Below are positions 32,477 through 42,298 of a stretch of DNA of 64,000 bases, piece by piece; positions within the stretch are counted from its first letter, which is position 1, and each line of letters begins with the position of its first letter. Made by a program: the position numbers and the translations under genes. The notes below the pieces were generated by a model that was not told the DNA's origin, searched no databases, and saw only the letters and a program-made list of their open reading frames with translations. The stretch is from assembly GCA_963678675.1 (NCBI GenBank), contig OY783194.1:11802451-11866450 (forward strand), given 5' to 3'. The DNA is from Xiphydria camelus. Lineage: Eukaryota; Arthropoda; Insecta; Hymenoptera; Xiphydriidae.

Positions 32477-35400
32477 AGTCTACTCCTGTATTTGTGAATG
32501 GCTTCAAAGAGCCACGAACCCGTGGCTCAGGCAAGTCGCCCATCATAACTTCTTGCTCTTTTGGCTTGTTACGATAGCATGGTAAGCAAGTGCTCGTTAT
32601 CTTCCGAGCTTCTCTTCGTCCGCTGAGCACCCAAAATCGTTGCCTAATGGAATGCAACAGCTGTTCCGGTCCACAGTGATGTAGACGCAGATGCTCCTTC
32701 CTCATTATGATCTTCGTGAGGTGATGACGATCAGCCAAAATAATCGGGTATTTTTGCGTTTCTGGGATGCTTGCCTTTGACAAACGCCCGCCTACTCTGA
32801 TGATCCCTTCTTTATCTAGAAAAGGACTGAGTGCGACTAGCCTGCTTCTCTTTTCAACTTGTTTTCCTTGTTCTAGGTCGCTGTGTTCCGGTGCAAACGT
32901 CTCGCGCTGAGCCATGATCACGATGGCTCTTTCGGCCTTCTTTAGTTCGTCTACCGTCAAAGCACCGCTTTTCTTCTTCTTCAAGGCATTCTGCTTGAAC
33001 CGAAAACAGTAGGCGATAACGCGTTCCAGCCTATCGTATTCTGAGAAATTTTTCAAAACGTCGCATGTGTCTCTTGCTGAGAGCAGCACCACAGGTGCCC
33101 TCATCTCGGATGTCTCGAGGCTAATTGCCTTTCGTTCTGGCCAATTTCCAGTACGGAGCCACGTTGGCCCGTGCCACCATAAGTCTCTCTTCTTCCACTT
33201 CTTGGCGGTGATACCTCTCGAGATTAGGTCCGCTGGATTTTCTTCCGATGGTACGTGTAGCCATTCTGCCTTTTGTGTTAAGTCTTGAATTTTGCTCACC
33301 CGATTGGCGACATAGGTCTTTCGAATATTCGGAGATGAGGCTATCCAGCCGAGCACGATCGTCGAGTCACTCCACAGGTAGATGCTCTGGACCCGATGTG
33401 CGAATGCTTGCATCGCAGTGTCGCACAACTTCGCGAGCACAAGAGCTGCGTTTAGCTCGAGCTTCGGTAGTGAGATCGTTTTCAGCGGAGCTACGCGGCT
33501 CTTTGAGCAGATCAAATGAGAGCTTATCTCTCCTCTTGAGTCTCTTGAAACGGCGTATAGACACGCTCCGTATGCCTTTTCCGACGCGTCTCCGAAGCCA
33601 ATGAGGTCAAACTTTCCCTTCACATTCCCCGGATTGATGTTTCGTCTTATGCGTACGCCGTTGATCTCCGATAATGATCGATAGTACTCGTCCCAGCTGT
33701 TTTGGAATGGCTGCGGTAGCTCCTCATCCCATCCAGCTTGCAATTGCCATATTTGCTGCATGATTTGCTTCGCGGTGATAAGCACCGGACTCAATAGACC
33801 TAAAGGGTCAAAGATCTTCGCTATCTTAGACATCACGACGCGCTTCGTTATTTTTCCTGTTTCTTCTATCGACGTTCTGTATTCCATTTCATCAGATTTT
33901 GCGTCCCAGAGAAGCCCTAGTGTCTTCCACGCTCCTTCTTTGTCGAGCTTCAAGAGGCTGTCGGCCTCGGAGTTTTTCGACAGATTTTCCAGTACTCGGT
34001 CCTCATTCGATCGCCATTTTCTTAGCTGAAATCGGCCTCTTTGAAGGATGGCAGACAGCTGTTGTTGCAAAGCGGCGGCCTTCTCGATCGTCTCCGCGCC
34101 GGTCAGCACGTCGTCCATATAAAAATCCTCTTCAATCGCTTTCGATGCTTGAGGGTACTTCGTATCCTCTGCTGCGAGCTGACGTAAGCACCGAATGGCC
34201 AAGTACGGCGCTGGGGCGGTTCCATATGTTACTGTATTTAAGCGATACGTCTGAATCGGCTGCGATGACTCCGATCTCCACAGCACTCTTTGCAAATCGC
34301 GATCCTGTTCTTGAACAAGGATCTGGCGGAACATTGCGGTTATGTCCGCCGTTAGCACAAATGCATGCGTCCTGAATCGAAGAATAATTTGGAACAAGTC
34401 CCTCTGAAGGTTCGGCCCAACCATGAGCCTGTCATTCAGCGTATTTCCGCTTGATGTCTTCGCTGACGCGTCGAACACGACGCGCAATTTCGTAGTTAAA
34501 CTATCCGGGCGAATTACCGGTTGATGCGGTAAGACAAACGTGCTATCCGGTCTAACTTCCGACTCTTCTGACAAGCGGGACATGTGGCCTTGTTGCTCGT
34601 AGTCAGTCATGAATTTCACGTACTCGGATTTGACCTCCGGGTTTGCTTTAAAGCGTCGTTCGAGCGAGAGCAGCCTTCTTTTCGCCTGGGTCTCGGAGTC
34701 GCCAAGTTGAACATCCGATTTTTGCGGTAAGGCTACGATAAATCTTCCGTTTTTGTCCCGTTGCAATGATTCCGTGAACTGCCTCTCGCACTCAGCCTCT
34801 TCTTTCGTCCAACGTCGAGTTTCGTGCGTTTCTTCTTGGTTCCAAAACCGTTCGAGCTGCTCAAGCAGCTTTGCGTTTGTCACTACTCCGCAGAATTGTG
34901 AAGGGATCCTCGTTTTCGCGTTTATGAGCTCGCCTCCTACAATCCATCCCAAAAGAGTATTTTGAAGCCTCGGTAGACCCTTCGGCTGCTTTATCGAGTC
35001 TGCGCACAGAAGTTGCCAGAACAGTCCTGCTCCGACGAGAAGGTCTATTGCACCCGGCTTATGAAAGTACGGGTCGGCGAGCTGCATTCCCTCTGGCAGG
35101 ATTATGAGTCGTGTGTCGATTTTAACTTGTGGCAAGCGCTCTGTTATGTTCGGCAAGACCAAACATTCGATTTTCGTTTGGTAATCCGTTGGTCGTTGGT
35201 CCGTGTGCATGGACTTGATTCTTACCTCGACAGTCTTCGCGATGTTCATTTGTGCTTGATTTACGCCGGTGATGCGCTCGCTCTGCCTTTTACACCGCAA
35301 GTTGAGCTTTCGAACCAGGTCTTCCGTAATCAAGTTCGACTGAGAGCCCGGATCTAACAGAACACGGCAACTCTGTTGAGTGCCTTCCGCATCTTCAATT

Positions 35401-36872
35401 TGGACTCGGGCCGTCGACAATATTACTTGTCTGCTAGGTTTCTGTACGAAGTTCACCGCTGACGACATCTCCATTGCTGCATTCGGTTGCTCTTCGTTGG
35501 CGCAAAGCGCTACGACCGGTTTTTTCGTGGATTCATTTGTCTTTTGATCCTCTGCTGAATTTTCGTTCTGATTCAGGTGTAAAAGCGTATTATGCCTCTT
35601 CTGGCACTTTTTACAACCTGACGATTTGCAACTTGTTGCATAATGTCCCTTTCCTAAGCAGTTGAGATAGAGTTTCTTGTTTTTAGCTTCTTGCGATCGA
35701 TCTTGTATCGACTGTTGCAGAAAGCTTGGACACCTGTACACCGCATGTGCCTCACTGCAAATTGGACAACCTTGTTGTGCAATCGTTGTGATTGCCACAG
35801 AGCTCCCTTGCTTTCTTGACGACGTCGGCTTCGTCGGTTCCGTCTTATTCTTTCGAGTTTCAATCATCTCGATTGTGCGACAACGTTCACTCAAGAACGT
35901 TAGGAATTCCTCCAGTGTTTTTCTTGCTTCTTTGTTTCGATTTGCTTCCTCTTCCCAATCCTTTTGCGTCGTGTAGTCCAGCTTGGTCTTCATCATGTGT
36001 ATGAGCAGTTCGTCCCAATGCTCGACTGGAAGTTCGAGCGTCTGCAGCGCCTTCAGGTGTGTCCGGATGTGAACAATCAGCTGACGAATCGTCGCCGGCT
36101 TATCCTTTGCTACCGCCGGGAAGTCAAGCAGCTGGTTAAGATGCGTATTTATCAGCAGTTTGGTGTTCTCGTAATTATTCTTTAATAATTCCCAAGCATT
36201 CTCGTAATTTGCAGCAGACGTCTGTAACCCACCAATTACCTGCAGAGCTTCTCCTTTGAGTGAACTTTTGAGATACTGAAACTTTTTTATAGGCGTTAGA
36301 CCCGGATTATCATGAATCAGAGATTGAAAACCGTCTTTGAAAAAGAGCCAGTCCTTGTACTCGCCTTTGAACTCCGGTATTGTGAGTGTCGGCAGCTTTA
36401 CACCTGGTCGTTTGTGATCGTCCCCTCGTTGATTACTATCTCTCGGGCCACGATCGTCTCCCCGTCGATTTTCATCTTGCGGTTCTCGGTCGTTCAGGCT
36501 CTGCTGCGCAAGCTGATTTGCAAGTCGCTCTTCTGTTATTTGCTGCTTATTTGCAGTATCGATAATGCATTGAAGTCTTGTCGCTGCTTCGTAATAGACT
36601 CCTTCGAAGATTGTTCGCTCGGCATCCGATTCGTGCAGGATGATCGCTTCGGCTTCTTCTGTTGTTTGACCTTCACTTGGTCGGACCGCTACCAATCTTT
36701 TTTCGTCAATCGCCGTTTGAGTCTCCTCAAACCTTTTCCACAACTCTTCGATTTTCCTTACGCGAACCTGAGCTTCCGCTGTCGTGATATCATCGGTAAG
36801 AGCATTGTTTAAGCGAGTTAACTGCCCTTTTGTTGTTGTTCTGCTCGCCGTCAATTTTCTCATGTCTGGCAT
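32394..36872 (-). CDS. BEL/Pao Gag-Pol polyprotein (through the start of integrase)
   Basis: An open frame of 1492 codons in Gag-Pol order. Residues ~155-300 are the Gag-like DUF1759 region, and ~369-425 hold a Cys/His knuckle cluster. ~500-640 form the retropepsin-like protease (LLDPGSQ near 507). Reverse transcriptase spans ~790-925, with YMDD at 918-921. An RNase-H-like domain lies at ~1090-1220 (FGDAS, SDS). The integrase HHCC finger is at ~1394-1434 and the first catalytic Asp at ~1465 (VDYAG). The frame stops inside the integrase core, and the rest is in another frame at 31610-32476. Gag and Pol are fused in one frame, as is common for BEL. It would act in cytoplasmic particles and the nucleus. 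Confidence 0.92.
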   Translation of the reverse strand: MPDMRKLTASRTTTKGQLTRLNNALTDDITTAEAQVRVRKIEELWKRFEETQTAIDEKRLVAVRPSEGQTTEEAEAIILHESDAERTIFEGVYYEAATRLQCIIDTANKQQITEERLANQLAQQSLNDREPQDENRRGDDRGPRDSNQRGDDHKRPGVKLPTLTIPEFKGEYKDWLFFKDGFQSLIHDNPGLTPIKKFQYLKSSLKGEALQVIGGLQTSAANYENAWELLKNNYENTKLLINTHLNQLLDFPAVAKDKPATIRQLIVHIRTHLKALQTLELPVEHWDELLIHMMKTKLDYTTQKDWEEEANRNKEARKTLEEFLTFLSERCRTIEMIETRKNKTEPTKPTSSRKQGSSVAITTIAQQGCPICSEAHAVYRCPSFLQQSIQDRSQEAKNKKLYLNCLGKGHYATSCKSSGCKKCQKRHNTLLHLNQNENSAEDQKTNESTKKPVVALCANEEQPNAAMEMSSAVNFVQKPSRQVILSTARVQIEDAEGTQQSCRVLLDPGSQSNLITEDLVRKLNLRCKRQSERITGVNQAQMNIAKTVEVRIKSMHTDQRPTDYQTKIECLVLPNITERLPQVKIDTRLIILPEGMQLADPYFHKPGAIDLLVGAGLFWQLLCADSIKQPKGLPRLQNTLLGWIVGGELINAKTRIPSQFCGVVTNAKLLEQLERFWNQEETHETRRWTKEEAECERQFTESLQRDKNGRFIVALPQKSDVQLGDSETQAKRRLLSLERRFKANPEVKSEYVKFMTDYEQQGHMSRLSEESEVRPDSTFVLPHQPVIRPDSLTTKLRVVFDASAKTSSGNTLNDRLMVGPNLQRDLFQIILRFRTHAFVLTADITAMFRQILVQEQDRDLQRVLWRSESSQPIQTYRLNTVTYGTAPAPYLAIRCLRQLAAEDTKYPQASKAIEEDFYMDDVLTGAETIEKAAALQQQLSAILQRGRFQLRKWRSNEDRVLENLSKNSEADSLLKLDKEGAWKTLGLLWDAKSDEMEYRTSIEETGKITKRVVMSKIAKIFDPLGLLSPVLITAKQIMQQIWQLQAGWDEELPQPFQNSWDEYYRSLSEINGVRIRRNINPGNVKGKFDLIGFGDASEKAYGACLYAVSRDSRGEISSHLICSKSRVAPLKTISLPKLELNAALVLAKLCDTAMQAFAHRVQSIYLWSDSTIVLGWIASSPNIRKTYVANRVSKIQDLTQKAEWLHVPSEENPADLISRGITAKKWKKRDLWWHGPTWLRTGNWPERKAISLETSEMRAPVVLLSARDTCDVLKNFSEYDRLERVIAYCFRFKQNALKKKKSGALTVDELKKAERAIVIMAQRETFAPEHSDLEQGKQVEKRSRLVALSPFLDKEGIIRVGGRLSKASIPETQKYPIILADRHHLTKIIMRKEHLRLHHCGPEQLLHSIRQRFWVLSGRREARKITSTCLPCYRNKPKEQEVMMGDLPEPRVRGSLKPFTNTGVDYAGPLQVRESRRRGKIHISKAWIAVFT

Positions 36873-37155
36873 TTTTGAAGTTGGATCAGGAAATTGAGAA
36901 AGGATAGTAGAGAACTCACTTAACCTCGCTTGATGCTTCTCCGTCCAACCGCTGTGATTGCGTCCGCTGGCTTGATGCTCGTCCAGATGTGTTGTCGTGG
37001 GAGCTTCGTTTCGCTTCGCGATACGCTAATGCTGTATTCTCTGCCGAGCGCGTGAATCCACCGCTTCGCTTGCGTTTGTGAGCCGTAACGCTCTGCCGTG
37101 TTGACAGTAAACGTATGTTTTTGAGCTGGGTCTAATTTTTCTACGATTCCTCGTC

Positions 37156-37287
37156 GCACTACTCGAGTGAGCTATGACGCTCTGCTGTACCGGTTCTGCT
37201 GTACCGGCTTACCGACGTTTTGCACTACTCGAGTGAGCTATGACGCTCTGCTGTACCGGTTCTGCTGTACCGGCTTACCGACGTTTT
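37156..37287. repeat. 66-bp exact tandem duplication in the BEL leader
   Basis: The unit beginning GCACTACTCGAGTGAGCTAT is present twice without visible change (37156-37221 and 37222-37287), and each unit contains two TGCTGTACCGG copies. It lies between the primer site and the Gag start. Leader repeats vary between copies of many LTR elements. Confidence 0.85.
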
Positions 37288-37640
37288 GCACTGGGACGCG
37301 CTATCGATGCGCGCTTCCCTCTTTTTCGAGTGAGCTATGACGCTCTATTGCTATGGAATTTTCTGATTCACTTCGATCGACGCGATTCGTCGATTTTGCC
37401 TCGGCGTGGCCTCGACGACACTGCTTCGAAAACTACTCGTTCACGTGAATGCATGTTCAACCACTTCGCGACTCAGAGTTCTCACCATCGATCGACGCTG
37501 TTAATCTGCGTTGTACGACATGGCTGTCGCGTCGCGTTACTGCATCGCGCGTCTTCGGCACTTTCCCGAGTTTCGCGACGTTTTACGCGATTCTCAGTCT
37601 GTATGATGTTACCACTTTGCCCTACGTTGGGTTCGGTTAT

Positions 37641-37655
37641 TGCTGTTGGGCGCCA
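37641..37655 (-). other. Primer-binding site of the BEL element
   Basis: TGGCGCCCAACAGCA begins five bases after the 5' LTR in the element's orientation. The TGGCGCC start fits the complement of a tRNA 3' end. I did not identify the tRNA. Confidence 0.6.
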
Positions 37656-37660
37656 GTTTA

Positions 37661-37835
37661 TGTTCTGGAAAAGCTCACACCTTTTTTGATCTTAATAAGC
37701 AGGAGCCTTTATTCTACACACCTTCTTGACAATCGCCATCTTACGTACTACTTTCTTTTTCCGCTGCGGCGCGGTCGTCAGAAACGCTAAGCTATTTCTT
37801 TTCTCTCGCCTACTGCGGCGCTGTAGTCGAGAACA
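37661..37835 (-). repeat. 5' LTR of the BEL/Pao element
   Basis: 175 bp with the same TG...CA ends as 31229-31403. It should hold the element's promoter and polyadenylation signals. It is flanked at 37836-37840 by the ATGTG duplication. Confidence 0.92.
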
Positions 37836-37840
37836 ATGTG

Positions 37841-38377
37841 ATTTATTTTTCATATTGTACCCAGTTAGATATGTTTTGCAGAAATAACAATCTTTTCTAG
37901 ATTCGCTTTGGTCCAATGTATTGGTATAAGAAAATTGAGATATTTCTTGTCTCGAGATTTATCATAACGATGAAACATTGTGTTACAAGAAGCACAAATG
38001 ATGTGCGGTACCTGGTCATTACCTTCATCTATCATGTTCAAATCAAAACAATCCTTATACATATTCCTTATACGCTCTGAAATACGTTTGCGATTCTTTG
38101 ATGCTTCATACTTACCACAAACATAGCAAAATGAATCTGGATCCTTATTGCATATGCGATCCGAACTTGTAGTGATAGACTCTACAGTAGCCAAGTTTTT
38201 CACCAATGCAGAGCTGCGGTCGCTTGATGACGACGATTGCGGGCCCGCTTGCTTGCCCAGACCAACCGCCGATACTGGGGTTCCTCTTGAGAACCCCTGT
38301 ATCGTAACACATTTCCGTGTGCCTGCCATGACGGCTTGGACGCCTTCATCCAGGGATTTTGCCGGAAAAATAAACAA
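37841..38377 (-). pseudogene. Unclassified transposase-like protein, copy 1, N-terminal part
   Basis: The minus-strand frame starts MFIFPAKSLDEG and encodes three Cys-x2-Cys pairs (CYVC, CASC and CYFC), a likely zinc-binding N-terminal domain for DNA or protein contact. A 1-nt frameshift near 37895 separates the last pair. The frame then meets the BEL element at 37835 and resumes at 31223. The similarly spaced pairs of copy 2 (48287-49420) support a shared domain. The start codon is uncertain because another in-frame region lies upstream. Confidence 0.6.
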
Positions 38378-38884
38378 TAAAAAAACCGTTGCCTGCCGTC
38401 ACCGCGTGGAGGTACCCTGGGTGCAGGCACACCATACATATTCGCTGTATCAAATTTACAACGATGAACTCCAATTCACTTGAATTGAGAGATCACGTGA
38501 CTGGATTTCAAAATTTATTTTGCGGTACGAGAACAGATTTATTCTCGCTCGGAACTGAGTGAGTTGATGCATGGAAAAAAATCTTGGCAGATCTCCAAAC
38601 AGACCTCCGCGTCTTTTAAACGTCAAAGACGTGTACCGCTCAACGGATCATTCGGTCATGGACGCCGATCCGCGGTAATGCATTGAAGACACGAGAGAGC
38701 TAGGAAACCGCCATAGGCGACAGCCTTCCGACTGACCGCTCCGTCACGGCCTCTCTTACTACAGACCGAGCCGGCGCGATCGAAGCCCCGCTATCCACTC
38801 CACGCGCGACCCGGCGCCCTATGAGTGGAAACACGTCGACCGGCACTCCCATGGAGGGGGTCAGCTTGGACTTTAGATTAGAAC
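38378..38884. promoter_or_regulatory. GC-rich leader region of the transposase-like gene
   Basis: On the minus strand this lies directly upstream of the N-terminal part and is much richer in CpG than its surroundings. It contains AATAAA-like boxes near 38515-38545 that could belong to a degraded LTR. A promoter role is inferred from position only. Confidence 0.3.
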
Positions 38885-39275
38885 ATTTTTGCTAAATTTG
38901 ACCTTGAAATGACCTGGGGGGTTATGTTATCAACAAAATTGAATACATAATCTAGACGTAGAATATCCCGTTCTTTCAGAATCTGCAGTCAGAAATTCAT
39001 TTTTGGCAGAATAAATACATTTGACCTTGAAATTACCTTGAATTTGACCTTGTCGGATCAAACGGACATCGATTTTGGATTCAGCGACCACAAAAATATA
39101 TAACAATAATAATTTGAATCGATTTGACTATTTTTCCAGGATTTGACCATGAAATGACCTTGAACGTGACGTGATGGATACAAACGGACACCGGATTCGG
39201 ATTCAGCAACCTCAAAAACATAAAGATATACTGGTCTGGTTCCGGGAACAGGAGCTTTTTTTTTGTGTGTCTGTG
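38885..39275. repeat. Right inverted terminal repeat
   Basis: Inverted partner of 28868-29400, lacking one of the two ~122-bp units. TGACCTTGAA and TGACCTTGAAAT recur, which are the complement of the TCAAGGTCA motifs of the left end. Confidence 0.75.
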
Positions 39276-39756
39276 TAATTGAGGTTTCATAGTCATGCAA
39301 ATAAATTGGATAATTGTTTGATATACGTAAAATATGGACTTGGGTTTTTAAGTCAGTTATACAAATATACATCAAGCGTTGTTTATAGTGCGTAGATAGT
39401 GTATCAATGTGATTTTGTTTGATGAATGAAGAGACTTGGAGGATGTCGTTAGAAAGAATTTTTGCTAGGTAAGTGCTACAGAGAAATATAGCCCGATCTT
39501 TTAAGTAAGGGAGCTTGCTCTCACCCAGGAGAATGTTGGTGGGGATGGAGAAGCGATAGATACCCAAGGTAGGGTCTGACTGCCCCTTATTGAAATCGCT
39601 CAAGTTTAGACATTAAAGTTACAGCTGATGGGAAGTAGATAGAAATGGAGTACCTATCCTAGGATTGATCGAACGTGAGCTTTGTAAAGCATAATTAATG
39701 TCTCGAGGACGGAGCCCCACCAGGTTCCCCTTAAAACTTGTATGATGTTAAAGGAC
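39276..39756. other. Spacer, no gene recognised
   Basis: An open minus-strand frame (39603-39058) runs from here into the inverted repeat and so is not a credible gene. Nothing else was recognised. Confidence 0.4.
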
Positions 39757-39760
39757 TTAA

Positions 39761-39929
39761 CCCTTTCGCTGCTCCAGACATATAGTATATACGTCTTTGA
39801 CCAGGACTGCTCTAGGCATATTGGGACCGTGCAACTGCTTGGAGGGGATACGGCGAACGATCGTGCGCAACTAGTGGTGAAGGCTGAAGTTAGGTAGCAC
39901 GTTGACTGCAAGCCACCACCGCTGCTGGG
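39761..39929. mobile_element. PiggyBac-like MITE flanked by TTAA
   Basis: TTAA lies on both sides (39757-39760 and 39930-39933). The ends start CCCTTTCGCTGC and, on the complement, CCCAGCAGCGG, which are loosely inverted. TTAA duplications and CCCT-type ends are typical of piggyBac elements. The 169-bp interior has no coding frame. Confidence 0.55.
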
Positions 39930-40194
39930 TTAAAGTACATTATATGGCAGTCTACGTGTCGGAAGGTGAATAAACCGGCCATAAATGTTATACTTACCGT
40001 TTATTGCAATTCTATACATATCAATAATTGTTATAAAATACACCTGATGAAAAACATTCATATTGTTGTTCACTAATTGGTTTTGCCGAGGATTTCTATA
40101 TTCTTATCGTATTTGGTACTGTATAAAAGTGCGACATTTTCGCCGACTACTGCCACGAGGTGTCACTGTACGGGTGTTGCACGGTCCCAATATG

Positions 40195-41840
40195 TGGGGC
40201 ATTCTGTGTCAAGACAGCCACTTTTTTTCATGGGGAAAATGGAGTTCTGATATGTTAGCAGACTACTGCTGGACTGTAGGCCGAGACACAGCAGAAATAA
40301 GTTATAAGAAACAAGTAAAGAAACATAAGAAGACTGCAACTTGACATGATACGTCTTTTCTCAATACATCAATTTTATGTAAACACCATTGCCTCATTTT
40401 TATTCGTATATGGGGCATTCTGTGTCAAGACAGCCACTTCTTTTCACGAGCGTCTCAAAAAAATCTGATTTTTATTTACATAGTCATACTTGATGAAAAA
40501 CATTACCTGATTTTTTTAGATTTTTTTAACACGCCGTTCATGGTATACATCGATTTGAAAAATAAATTTTAACTTTCAAGTTTCAAGTGTACTATTAATG
40601 GTATAAACAACTTTGTATACGTGAACATTTTTGTTTTTTTCTCAATTTTTCAAAAAAAAAATATCAAAATTTTTAAGTGGCATTAAAAGGCGTTTTCTTA
40701 CAAAAAAGTGAAAAAAAAAGCACCAGAAAATATTTATTTCGCCAATGCGACAGCCGATTTTTCTTAAAAAAATTTAGTATATTTGAAATCAATAAAAGCT
40801 GTGTAGAAAAAATTTGGTAGTGGGAGGGCCATTTCTTCATGAAGAAAAAACATCTGTTTTTTGTCTTAAAAATTTTTTTAAAATCAGAAAATGGTCTTTA
40901 TCCTTCTATGCATCTATTCATAGAACATTTTCTGATTAAAAAAAAATTTTAACAGGCAAAAACTCAATTTTTTCTTCACGAAGAAATGACCCTCCCATTA
41001 CCAAAACTTTTTCTACAGTTTTTATTGATTTCAAATATACTGATTTTTTTTAAGAAAAATCGAGGCTGTCGCATTGGCGAAATAAATATTATCTGGTGTT
41101 TTTTTCACTTTTTTGTAAGAAAATGCCTCTTAAAAAATTTGACATTTAAAAAAAATATGCATAGATGCATAGGATAAAGAAAATTTTCTGATTAAAAAAA
41201 ATTTTTCAGAAAAATCTTAGATTTTTTCTTCATGAAGAAATGGCCCTCCCACTACCAAATTTTTTTCTACGCAGTTTTTATTGATTTCAAATTTACTGAA
41301 TTTTTTAAAGAAAAATCGACTGTCGCATTGGCGAAATAAATATTTTCTGGTGTTTTTTTTTCACTTTTTTGTAAGAAAATGCCTTTTAATGTCACTTAAA
41401 AATTTTGATATTTTTTTTTTTAAATTGAGAAAAAAATTTTCATGTATACAAAGTCGTTTATGCCATAAAAGTACACTTAAAACTTTAAAGTTAAAATTTA
41501 TTTTTCAAATCGGTGTACACCATTACGGCACGCGAAAAAAATCTAAAAAAAATTCAGGTAATGTTTTTCATCAAGTATGACTATGTAAATAAAAATCAGA
41601 TTTTTTTGAGACGCTCGTGAAAAGAAGTGGCTGTCTTGACAAAGAATGCCCCATATACGAATAAAAATGAGGCAATAGTGTTTACAAAAAATTGATGTAT
41701 TGAGAAAAGACGTATCATGTCAAGTTTCAGTCTTCTTACGTTTCTTTACTCTTGTTTCTCATAATTTATTTCTGCTGCGTCTCGGCTTACAGTCCAGAAC
41801 TACGGCATATCAGAACTCCATTTTTCCTGATATCTTTGTT
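40195..41840. repeat. 1.6 kb foldback including the 3' end of gene copy 2
   Basis: The two halves, centred near 40935, are inverted copies. The right half is longer because a ~250-bp segment is tandemly duplicated (near 40980-41100 and 41235-41350). The outer ends carry the last ~35 codons of the transposase-like gene: on the plus strand at 40240-40344 and, in the gene itself, at 41720-41830. GGGGCATTCTGTGTCAAGAC occurs at about 40197 and 40411 and (nearly) inverted at about 41635-41655, and may be the true element terminus. Confidence 0.75.
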
Positions 41841-42293
41841 CCATATTCGATATATCTTGATGGAATCTCTCCCCGTGTTCGTCACTGACTGCATCACAGT
41901 TTTCGGGAAAACTATCTAAATATAAATGCAGGAAATGTATTTTCAGTGACATTACAACCCAACTTTTGATAGCACGTAAGAAGATGCGTAATAAGGTCCT
42001 TGTAGTTATCCGCTCTTTTATTTCCCAAAAAATGTGTTGCGACCATTCTAAAAGAATCCTAGGTAGCCTTTTCATCACCTTGAAGAATGGAATCAAATCT
42101 AGCGTCTTTAAAAAGGTTGGTGATTTGGGGGCCTACAAAAATCCCCTCTTTAATTTTGGCATCACTGATTCTGGGAAATTTTTCTTTTAGGTAAGCAACT
42201 GCATCACTTTCTCTATTAAGGGCTTTTACAAAATTTTTCATAAGACCTAGTTTTATATGAAGTGGAGGAAGAATGACTTTTTCTTGGGCAACT
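41720..42293 (-). pseudogene. Unclassified transposase-like protein, copy 2, C-terminal part
   Basis: The minus strand encodes LPPLHIKLGLMKNFVKALN, matching copy 1, then GIFVGPQI, FHQDISNMEQRY and the last codons to a stop at 41720. The Glu of the proposed triad (GERFHQD) is kept. Frameshifts break the frame. The N-terminal part is at 48287-49420 on the other side of the insertion 42299-48281, and the split falls between GTKNI-like and LLVAQEK-like sequence. The same region of copy 1 is uninterrupted. Confidence 0.65.
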
Positions 42294-42298
42294 AATAG
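42294..42298. repeat. Target-site duplication AATAG, left copy
   Basis: AATAG precedes 42299 and is found again at 48282-48286. The gene reads through when one copy and the insertion are ignored. Confidence 0.75.

Larger units (their letters stand above)
31229..37835 (-). mobile_element. BEL/Pao LTR retrotransposon, structurally complete
   Basis: Two near-identical 175-bp LTRs (TG...CA ends), a 5-bp target duplication, a primer-binding site, a polypurine tract and a gag-pol frame lie in the standard order on the minus strand. It is inserted into the transposase-like gene of the unit 28868-39275. The near identity of the LTRs (one visible difference, aataaacagg versus aataagcagg) points to a fairly recent insertion. 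The integrase part of pol is broken, so this copy is unlikely to be autonomous. Confidence 0.95.
28868..39275 (-). mobile_element. Candidate unclassified DNA transposon with ~400-520-bp inverted ends
   Basis: Sequence at 28868-29400 recurs inverted at 38885-39275, starting with ACACAGRCACACAAAAAAAA. Between the ends lies one minus-strand gene (38377 to 29707) interrupted by the BEL element at 31229-37835. Without that insertion the unit would be about 3.8 kb, a normal size for a DNA transposon. The left end has one extra ~122-bp repeat unit. I could not see a target duplication. The gene looks like a transposase but belongs to no superfamily I can name, so the unit is an inference from geometry. 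Confidence 0.6.

Noticed and set aside
33248..36812. Several plus-strand open frames of 60-166 codons
   Set aside because: They are antisense to the BEL pol frame and explained by its codon composition.
39058..39603. 181-codon minus-strand open frame
   Set aside because: It runs from spacer into the inverted terminal repeat, is Lys/Ile/Tyr-rich and has no domain; the same repeat gives a similar frame at 28728-29189.
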